Source: Halichondria panicea
Taxonomy: Eukaryota > Porifera > Demospongiae > Suberitida > Halichondriidae
NCBI RefSeq assembly: GCF_963675165.1
Contig: NC_087382.1
Coordinates: 2,457,567 to 2,521,566 of the forward strand
Length of the DNA stretch: 64,000 bases
Direction of reading: 5' to 3'
The translations under genes and the position numbers were made by a program. A model generated the notes under the pieces. The model did not search any database, was not told the origin of the DNA, and saw only the letters and a program-made list of their open reading frames with translations. Shown one piece after another: positions 55,465-64,000 of the stretch. Each line of letters opens with the position of its first letter. Position 1 is the stretch's first letter.

Positions 55465-58411
55465 CTATGGTCCATAAAGTTCCATGTCAAATTTCACTGT
55501 TAGTTTGGGATCACCACTGTTTTGAGTCTTTAACGTCTGTGCTAGTTCGGAAAATCCCACCGTCGGTATCTGCAGCGATTGGATAAGCTCCTCTTTGCTC
55601 AGCTTTTTCAAATTCATTCTCGTGATAAGCATCTCCCTGAGGCAGTCTAGATCGTCGTCTCTCTGTTTGGTCCTAATTGCCTTGAGGTTTTGAACAGGGA
55701 CATCCAGCTCCAGGCCAATATAGTACCACTTGGTCCAGGCAGGGTGAAGGTCGTTCAATATCTTAGAAAGGTTGTCAGTTGTGAGCGGTGTAGACTGACT
55801 CTCATTAGAACACGACCCCGTCGAAGCTGGAGGTGAAGGTTGTGGGACGTCTGACTTACCTAAATGAATATACCTATATAAGTAAAGTTAGACCGTACAC
55901 TGAGAACTAACCTGAGTCAGTACATGGTCTCTTAGTAGCAGTTGTTGTTGGCTCACAAAGACAACGCTTCCCTGCTACATTGGTATTTGAATGGTTAGCA
56001 GAATAATTATAGTTCACACAACAAACACTGATTAATAACTCACTTATCGGGATTTCCTGTGCGAATGCCAAAGCTGACGTGAAAAACAAGGCAGTCAATG
56101 TTTGATCACATACGGGACAGCTTGGACCAATCCCCTGCCCCACAACGCAAACGGGACACACAACATGGTTGCAAGAGGTGGTGGTTAATTCCACATCTTT
56201 GCCGCATTCTTTACAGTAGATCGTGGGGTTGGCCCAGCAACAGACGATGAGCAGGTCAGCCCAGACGTCCGCCTCCATCACCCAGAACTTGGAGTTGAGC
56301 ATCCTTGCAGCCATTTCCAGTGGAGGACCCCAGCCTGAGCGAATGCTCTTGAGGAGAGAGATCAACTCTTTCAGTGAGAATGACGCGGGCACTTTTTTAG
56401 TAAGTGTCCAACGAAATATGCGAAGAGCTCGGATTCTATCAAAGAAACAGAATATATTTCTTAAGTCGCAGGGGACACGATGGTTTAGCCTAGATTTTGT
56501 AGAGCATGTAGGGTGTATGGTACCTTTTCAGTCTAGCTTCCAGTCTAGCTTCCAGTCTAGCTTCCAGTCTAGCTTCCAGTTCAACTTTTCTCCAGTCTAT
56601 ACTCTGTTCCTGTGAATTAAAGAAATCATTTGATCATGTTATGCTTCTCACAATGCACTATGGAATCCCAACATCCAATCCCCTATAAACTGGCTTACAC
56701 TTAAGAACTTCATTCTAATAATTCATAAGCAATATATAGGTTGCCCAAACCATCCCCATAGAGATACACTCTGGGGCAAAGACGGTACCTATGTGAGCTT
56801 GTTTAAAATGGACGAGTGTAGAGCGACACCAATCCTTACCAACGAGTCCAACTCCAACACGTTCAACGCGTCCAACACCTTCAACGCGTCCAACCTGTCC
56901 GATGCTTTCAACATGTCCAATGTGTTCAATGTGTCCACTGTGTCCAACGCTTTCAACGTGTCCAACGCGTCCAACGCCTTCAACATGTCCGATGCTTTCA
57001 ACGTGTCCAACGCGTCCAACACCTTCAACATGTCCGATGATTCCAACGCTTGCAACATGTTCAACGCTTTCAACGCCTTTATCAACTCATTGAACCTCAC
57101 GTTCAACTCCCCCAACAAGACTGAGCATAATGAAGGCACTCTTATTTTGAGGTAGGGGAGCGAAGTGATCGTGTTAAAACTTAAGGTACCAGAGAAATCC
57201 ATGTGTGAGGGGATCAACTGGTGTATTCAGCTTGCCCTCTTGTTGTTCTGTGTCCAATATAAACGGCGTGACTGTTTCTCGAAGTTGGCCCAGTTGGGGG
57301 TTCTGGTGTATGTGTACTTGTGCATGCAAACAAAATCAATAGTATTAAAACACCAAACTATCTGTGAAGCAGAAATGTGAATGGCCAAACTATAATTTAA
57401 CCCTTTCCCCGCTTTAGCCGACTATAGTCGGCATGGCTACTGATAAATTTCAAAAAATCATTGTGCACGCTGTGTTGGAGCTATGCGCACACTGCAGGTA
57501 CCAGCACATGCGCATTGAGCTGCTCTTCCACATGGTATTTTTAATATTTTGCTTCGAGGTACGGTTCGATCAGAATTGTCGAAAGAAAATTGACCGTTTT
57601 ATAATTGCTACAAGATCTTTGTAGTACAACCTCAGGGAGGTTCTAGGGAAGCTAGAGAGTGAGAATATCGATGCCTATGGCCTTGTAGAGTGAGAGGACA
57701 GTGTCTGGGATCATAGCTAGGTAGGAAGCTTCCTTTCAGAGGTCAAGCTAAAAAGAAAGAGCCTGAGAATCCTGAGGAAGACGCACTTGAGGTGGACCAT
57801 CTTCCTGAACCTGGTAAGTCACTATAGAGTAGCATTTGTAGTCTTGATAGCTTCACTATAGGTTTGTTTAGGCTAGTTAGTACAACAGTGGACATCATGA
57901 GCCACCATTAAACTTGTAAACCTGTGTGTAGGTGAAGAAAATATTTCCCGGGAAAAGGGCATCTGCCGATAGAACCTCAAATACAAGTTTCTGCAGATCC
58001 TGATTGAGTCCTGAGTGAGCCATGTCACCGTGAGAACATTCTGAACACTTATATTATGTGTTCAGTAACTTCGTAACATCATACAATATTGTTTGTGTAC
58101 ATAATTGTGAATTTTTGTTAACAATTGTTATTTGTGGGGTGGTGGTTGGTTGCTAGGCAACACAGTGATAATTCCATGGATGCGACAGGTCTGGTTCTAC
58201 CTATGGAACTTTGTTACAAGTGTTTTTAATATACGGTTCATGAGTTATAAATTTTTTAAACAAAATATGCGAATATTCACTTTTAATTAAAGCAGGGAAA
58301 GGGTTAATATACATACACAGATATTAAACTATAGACTACAATACACACAACAATGCTCACCGGCCAGGGCCAGAGGTTATAATCCAGACCCCTTTGTACC
58401 TTGTCAGTCAT
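55465..58411 (-). pseudogene. RING/Death-domain family copy 6, frameshift in exon 2
   Basis: Exon 1 ends at 58411 (MTDKVQRGLDYNLWPWP, shortened as in copy 1). Exon 2 (about 56845-57310) begins in frame, but one extra T near 57200 (ACACATGG where sisters read ACACAGG) shifts it and it stops within about ten codons. A 9-bp deletion follows. The triplet tail (LDALDTLKASDMLKALD) is open in the original frame. Exon 3 (about 56523-56612) has four LEAR repeats. Exon 4 has an intact RING (YCKEC, CNHVVCPVC, CPVC). The linker and Death exon (from 55465: KWYYIGLELDV, LDCLREML, ending LYGP) are open. A piggyBac-like element occupies intron 1. The downstream half could still be coding if an internal start or alternative splice is used. 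Confidence 0.68.
57397..58307. mobile_element. piggyBac-like non-autonomous element with TTAA target duplication
   Basis: The element runs from 57401 (CCCTTTCCCCGCTTTA) to 58303 (TTTAATTAAAGCAGGGAAAGGG). Its ends are inverted repeats, flanked by TTAA at 57397-57400 and 58304-58307. A subterminal palindrome GCCGACTATAGTCGGC follows the left end. The homologous intron of copy 1 (about 20360-20385) has the empty site with a single TTAA, so insertion followed the duplication. TTAA duplication and CCC/GGG termini are the piggyBac hallmark. No full transposase is present; only a 63-codon ORF at 57433-57624 is seen, and I do not recognise it. Confidence 0.85.
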
Positions 58412-58454
58412 TCTGACTTAGCTTGGCACACTTATCACACTAGACCACTGCGCT

Positions 58455-58521
58455 TAGCCTCGATTCCAGGCCGCACTTCACTCCAGTATGTCCAGGGATG
58501 TGCGGCCTGGAATCGAGGCTG
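58455..58521. mobile_element. 67-bp palindromic relative of the 11603 transposon ends
   Basis: Duplicate of the element at 20575 with a 4-bp longer loop. Here about 45 bp found left of copy 1's element are missing. Confidence 0.75.
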
Positions 58522-59344
58522 GTTGCACTGGCTTGGGAACTGTTTCTTTCTTTGTTCCTCCCATATTTTTTCTTATTGTGTGACAAAAACAGAAAAAGGA
58601 AACAAGATACGATGTATCTTTTACCAAGAGTAACCAGATTAAACCAATTCACTAATCTACAATCATACATGTAGTGTTTAAAAGCCACAGACATACCAAA
58701 AAATAAGCTAGCAGGTAGGAAGGTACAATGTTCACTATCAGGTGTTCTCTATGCAGCTACAAGGTGATGCCAGCCGCTAGGTAGACTGTGTAGATCTTCT
58801 GCAGTGCACACACATAAGCAGCGGTCCTCAGGTCCAGACCAAGGTTGTACTCACGAACAGCTCGCATGATTTGCTGCAAGGAAGGGGAAGAGTTTCTTAG
58901 AATGGTAGCAGAATTATGAATCAGATCAAAAGCAGAACACACTTTATATCGTGGTAATTGTATCGTGGAGACATTCGTGTAATTAAATTGGAAATCGTCT
59001 TATTTTTTTTATTGAGATGCCGTCGGGTTTCAAAAAGCTCTATTCTACAATGCTTTAGATAGTGACATTACAATAGATGCAAGTATTCAATAAAGGAAGT
59101 ACATTAGTTATAATAATAATACGTACATGGTTTTAATCTAAGCAGGTTATGCCTTAGTTGCTACAGACACAATAACTTGGCTAGTGACAGCTCTCACCTT
59201 GGCAAATCTCTCCATGGTGTATTCTAGACCAGAGTTGACGATGTCCTTCTCACTAGCTCCAGCAATGCAAGCACTGAATGCAGGGGTGGCTGTGATGGGG
59301 ATAGACCCAGCACGACCTCCAGAGAACTTGGACACTGTCTGTAG

Positions 59345-59447
59345 GGGTGTGTGTGTGTGCGTGTGTGTGAGTGTGTGTGTGTGTGTGTGCGTGTGTGTGT
59401 GTGCGTGTGTGTGTGTGCGTGTGTGTGTGTGTGTGTGTGTGCGTGTG

Positions 59448-59492
<45 letters not shown>

Positions 59493-59512
59493 AGTGTGTG
59501 TGAGTGTGTGTG

Positions 59513-59544
<32 letters not shown>

Positions 59545-59563
59545 CGTGTGTGAGGGGTGTGTG

Positions 59564-59595
<32 letters not shown>

Positions 59596-59641
59596 CGTGT
59601 GTGAGGGGTGCGTGTGTGAGGGGTGTGTGTGTGAGGGGTGT
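59345..59641. repeat. (TG)n tract, GDH copy F intron g
   Basis: TG tract rich in CGTG and GAGGGG interruptions, next to the deleted exon g. Confidence 0.93.
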
Positions 59642-59848
59642 GTTAAATTGCTATTAAGAATGCTTTATAGAAAAAATTTGTTACCATGAAGCCAGTAATT
59701 ATAGAGCTACCATGCACTTGTATGGAGGTGACCTCATTATGAACTCTAAACCCATACATGTAAAATGTAAATACCATAAGTATTTTGTGGGTGAAAAACT
59801 TTGCGAAAGAGCCAAATCAGCAGAAAAGTTGACCCTTTGCGATCTAAC

Positions 59849-60057
59849 TACCGTATAGCGGGTAATTTTCGGGGGACAAAATATTCGTGGTTCAGCAATA
59901 TTGAGACATTTCGTGGGTAATATTTTCGTGGTTGGAGCTTGCACTGCAGGTAAAGGTAGGCAAGGTCGCTTCATTCGTGGGTAAAATATTTGTGGTTAGA
60001 CCTCCAACCACAAAAACCACGAATATTTTGCCCACGAAAATTACACGCTATACTGTA
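59849..60057. mobile_element. Mariner-like MITE, GDH copy F
   Basis: Paralogue of the 22398 element at the same place in the g-f intron. Confidence 0.8.
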
Positions 60058-62392
60058 TTGCGTTCTGGCATGTGTACCGGTATTTATGAATTGATCGTTA
60101 AGTTCACATAATAATGTTTGATGCTCACAAAACATTCTAGTAATACAGTATACAATAATAATAAGAAAGGACAGTGCTCTGGCATGACTAATTTTACATA
60201 TTAATGTTCAAACTAGGGACAGGCCATGCCATGCATGTATAGCAAATTATTCAGATGTCTCCAGTTGGCAAATTCCTAAACTAAAAAGACTAGCTGGCGT
60301 ATGCATGACCTGCGTCACTAGTAACAGCTGCAACAACATCACTACATGTATTGTACTATATATGGACAGACAGACAATATGATTATTATTCTTATTATAA
60401 TTATCGTATGATATGCAAGTGCTAAAAATATAAATTTCTATTTTTAGCACTTCATGCAAATGCACTCATTCCTCCGCCCACGTTTGAACTCTGCTAGCTA
60501 CGTGTATTGATAGTGGAGTTGCATGCCCTCTCTTCTTTTATACGCCCTTGATAGCACTCATAACAAGCACTGACAAGGTTAATAGCACTCGGCGTATCCT
60601 TGTCATTGCTTGTTACTCGTGCTATTAATCTCATACTGCACTACTCTTAGCTATACTACTAATTGCCGAGCGACTTAGTGCGAGGCAACTAATACTGCAT
60701 CATATCTCAGAAAACCTTTGTATGTATGTATGTCACGCTCAGGAATGTCACGCTTCAGGAATGCCTAATTGGTGTGTATGTGTGTGTGTGTGTGACGGGA
60801 GGTCCGAGTCGTTTGTCCTTACTCTTAGGCTGTAGCTACATAAGAGTCTCACATGATTGAACAAAGCTAAGAGATAGCAGAGTTCACCTAGTTATATTGT
60901 ATTTCAAATTATTACGGTGATTTAATGCAAGCTTGCATAAGGACAAACGACTCCGACCTCCCGTCACACACACACACACATACACGTATAAATGACCTCT
61001 GACCTCCCTCACTACACACACACACTTACCTAGTAAATGATTGTTAGAGTCTTCCTCGTGTTTCCAGGTCAACCGTCCATAACTGACATGGTTGAGATTC
61101 TTGAGCCACTCAAAATAGGACACAGTCACTCCTCCAGCATTTGCAAACAGGTCAGGGATGACCATAATGTTGCGATCCATCAGAATCTTCTCAGCAGCAA
61201 TAGTAGTGGGACCATTGGCACCTTCTGCCACCACCTGTGTGCACATGAGGCAATCTCTGGGTCAGTAGAACTTTAGCTAAAACTAGAATAATAGTTTTTG
61301 AGCACACCTACTTATGTAGGGATAGATATAGTCCTACATGTCAGAGATTAGAACCTACTAGTGATAGGCCTTCCTAATATCCTACACCATCTCAGAACTC
61401 ATGGTTACAATTACACTGCCATAATTTGAATTTCGTGGATCCAATACGAACGATTTTATGATTTTCCAAAAGCTTAGAAAGAGACCTTTCAAATGATATC
61501 ATAAAAGTTGAGAAATAAAGTATTTGCCAGTTTCGGCCCAATACCATGGATTATAGCCCATGGTCCAAGGCCGAAAAATGACAAATTATGCCTCCAATGA
61601 AAATTTGGATTTAAACACATCATTTGAAAGGTCTCTTCCAAGCTTTCAGAAAATCACAAAATTTTTGAAATTGGATCAACGATACTCAAGTTATACGCAC
61701 ACACACGCACAATACCTTGGCTTGTATTTGCTCAGCTATTTCTGCCGTGATCTGCTTCTCTCCGGCAGCTGGTATCAGAATATCACACTCTGCTGTCAGT
61801 AAGTTCTCAGTCGTTTCTTGTGCTCCTGGAAATCCTTTGATGGAGCCTCCGTTATTTAATTTGTAATCTTCCAATTCTTTCGGGTCGATACCGTCTTCCC
61901 TGTTAACAATGGACACATCCCTCTCCATCACGCCCACGCACTTAGCTCCCTCTCTGTGCAGATAGCGACAAGAGTGGAGCCCCACGTTGCCAAAGCCCTA
62001 TATATACGAGTTATATAGCGACTTAATAGTCGTATAATGCATAAATTGGAAGTTATAATAACAAGGACTTACAATGCAGGCTAGGGATTTGGGGAGGTCA
62101 ATAGTGTGAGCATTGAATTAACTACCGTATTACTAACAACTTTTAGTAATAAAATCGCATAAAACCAGATGCCATACATCACAATCTTAAGTTTATAAAG
62201 TTAGATAGCAAAGTCTACTCTGACCCCCATCATGCACAAGGTTTTTTACCCGCAAAATATTCTAGTAATACATGTACGTTATAATGCATAGGTCAGAGGT
62301 GGATCTTAAGGAGGTCAATAGTGTGAGCATTGTCTAATAGTTACATACATGTGTGAACATTTTGAACAGGTATAATAAATAAAATACCATAC

Positions 62393-62946
62393 CAATCTTG
62401 GAGGGGAATATGTTTTCATCGTCTAGTTGTTCTTGTACCCAGGTCATGAGATAGTCGATATACTTGGGTGCTGAGCACTTGATGGGCTTCTTGACGGTCG
62501 TACCATCGGCCCAGTGATACTCGTACCTGGTGGGCGGGCGAGGGGTCAGAGTGCGTAACATTGCAAATACATGTACACGGATGGGATTGAGAATACAAAG
62601 TGAGTTAGATTTACAGTAGATTCTTCTTAACTGCCATTCTTGAAGAAAAATCAATCAATTAAACGTAACAAAGGCCAGGTCCCAAATGAACTTAGGTACA
62701 AAGAGGTTTCACAGCATCTATAAAATTAATATTCTTGAATGAATTTTGAACAAAAATTTTAAGTCAAAGTTCCCAGACTAACATCCCTACATATGTCACT
62801 GTGCTGAGGTGTTGCTTACTTTGGTCCAGCACTCATGACAGGGCATGACTCAGTTGTACAGTGAGCCGTGATAGTGCCATAGAGCATGTTGATCTGGTTA
62901 AAGAAGTCCACAGCTGAGTATGTGTTTGTGTGTGAGGGGAGGTGTG

Positions 62947-63009
<63 letters not shown>

Positions 63010-63876
63010 TAAAGGCAGTCCACAGCTTTGTGTGTGGGGGTGGAGGTGTAATACAAGGAAATCGATACGTGAGTTAGTGTACAAAATTATTACAGAAGAA
63101 GTACGTATCATAATTAAACTGTACTGTACATGTACTGTATGCGATTATCAAACATACGCAAACTTTACGATGCTAGTGGCTTCGTAAAAATAAATGACCG
63201 GAACCTATACATAATGATTCTTGCCTGATCACAAAAGTTAGATTGCAAATTGCCAACGTTTCTGTTGATTGGCTCATTCGCAAAGGTTTTTCGCATGCAA
63301 AACAGTACTACACTAAGGCTTACTGTTGACGGCGATCCACTCGTTGAGGTCTTCACCATCTGGTAGTTGCACAGCCAGTTTAAGATTCCCACTGCCCAGG
63401 GTAGCGGCCGCATGCTGTACAATAAGGAGGGAGGTGTAATATTGAAATATTGGCAAACACTTGCAGTGTTCAAAGGCGAGGTTGAGTGTACATTAACACA
63501 CACACAGTGTGGAGTTGGCAGGAGAGTACAGTATTGTAGGGGACCACATACTTGGTGGGTTTGGCATCTAAAGAAACACACACTTGCAAAAAATACACGA
63601 AAAAGTGGAAGTATAAACACCGTACAACTAAATTGGATGCTTAAAATACTTCACACACGCATGGCGAAGTGAATTTCGTCTTCTGTCTTGGGAATGGACA
63701 AATGGCCAAACTAAACTAATAAACTATACCAGTACGATACGCTAGCTAGCTGGGTAGCTTGGCAACAACTCCCGAGTGGCTTGTACCAGTCATAACATAC
63801 CTTCATCATGTCATGTTGGTGAGAGCCCTCTGGTATCTTCTTGAGGTGCTTCACAGTCTTAGTATTAGACGCTCTC
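62393..63876 (-). pseudogene. MOB1 partial copy F (exons 2-5; exon 1 beyond window)
   Basis: Exons 63801-63876, 63324-63414, 62820-62913 and 62393-62526 match MOB1 exons 2 to 5 and are open; the zinc cysteine is kept (TTESCPVM). Exon 1 would lie just beyond 64000 by comparison with copies B and C. Exon 6 is absent, and the copy joins GDH exon e out of frame. Confidence 0.87.
62927..63008. repeat. (TG)n tract, MOB copy F intron 4
   Basis: TG tract beyond the exon-4 acceptor, with a GAGGGGAGG interruption as in the parent gene. Confidence 0.93.
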
Positions 63877-64000
63877 CTGCACACACACACACACAGTGAC
63901 ACTTAGTACAGCATGCTATCACACGTACACACACACACACACACACACAGCTAGTAAGATACTACTTTATAGGGCTCATTTTTGCTATGTGTGTGTGTGT

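Larger units (their letters stand above)
58757..61997 (-). pseudogene. Glutamate dehydrogenase copy F, 17-bp deletion in exon g
   Basis: Exons e 61716-61997, f 61030-61234, g 59198-59338 and h 58757-58873 are present. Exon g lacks 17 bp (the VQRSLEA region), giving 141 nt instead of 158 and a frameshift. FSACIAG and MERFAK substitutions add to the decay. Exon f has a GTAAGTG donor rather than GTGAGTG. MOB exons 5 to 2 follow upstream, so this unit has the same MOB/GDH joint as copies B and C. Confidence 0.87.

Noticed and set aside
57433..57624. 63-codon ORF inside the piggyBac-like element as a transposase
   Set aside because: Too short, and no DDE-type or zinc-finger motif is recognisable.

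Overview
The window looks like nuclear DNA of an early-branching animal, most likely a demosponge. This is an inference from dense short introns, a classical but very long cadherin, a MOB1 gene of exactly animal length, a lineage-specific RING plus Death-domain family, abundant (TG)n tracts and many short foldback elements. Every convincing gene lies on the minus strand, so transcription runs from high to low coordinates.

Region 1 (1-15360) is the 5' part of one giant cadherin gene: a split signal peptide, then at least 16 cadherin repeats over about 33 exons, running off the left edge. Its introns hold a 74-bp and a 35-bp satellite that share a core, a 723-bp inverted-repeat transposon with 9-bp target duplications, a hAT-like element and several (TG)n tracts. 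Region 2 (15738-18113) is an intact six-exon MOB1 gene (216 codons).

Region 3 (18.1-64 kb) is a head-to-tail segmental array of six diverged units. In transcription order a typical unit holds MOB1 exons 1-5, the 3' half of a glutamate dehydrogenase (GDH) gene, and a RING/Death-domain gene. The MOB/GDH joint is best explained as a tandem-duplication junction between MOB1 intron 5 and a GDH intron. Units at 20.9-25.3 kb and 50.6-55.3 kb instead carry additional upstream GDH exons, ending abruptly beside a GC-rich hairpin. No GDH copy is complete: all lack the 5' end, and five carry separate lesions (exon deletion, 60-bp deletion, two nonsense changes, 17-bp deletion). The MOB copies lack exon 6 and join GDH out of frame.

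The six RING/Death-domain genes are the most interesting content. Each appears to encode a short N-terminal exon (MTDEVQRxLDYN-like), a hypervariable low-complexity exon 2 made of in-frame 6- to 9-bp repeats, a coiled-coil exon 3 with variable numbers of a 12-bp LEAR repeat, a C3HC4 RING-type exon, a basic linker exon and a Death-domain exon. Flanking introns are highly conserved while exon 2 differs in every copy, as in rapidly diversifying multigene families. Copy-specific insertions (piggyBac-like, mariner-like and others) date to after the duplications. No RNA genes, CRISPR arrays or prokaryotic signals were found.
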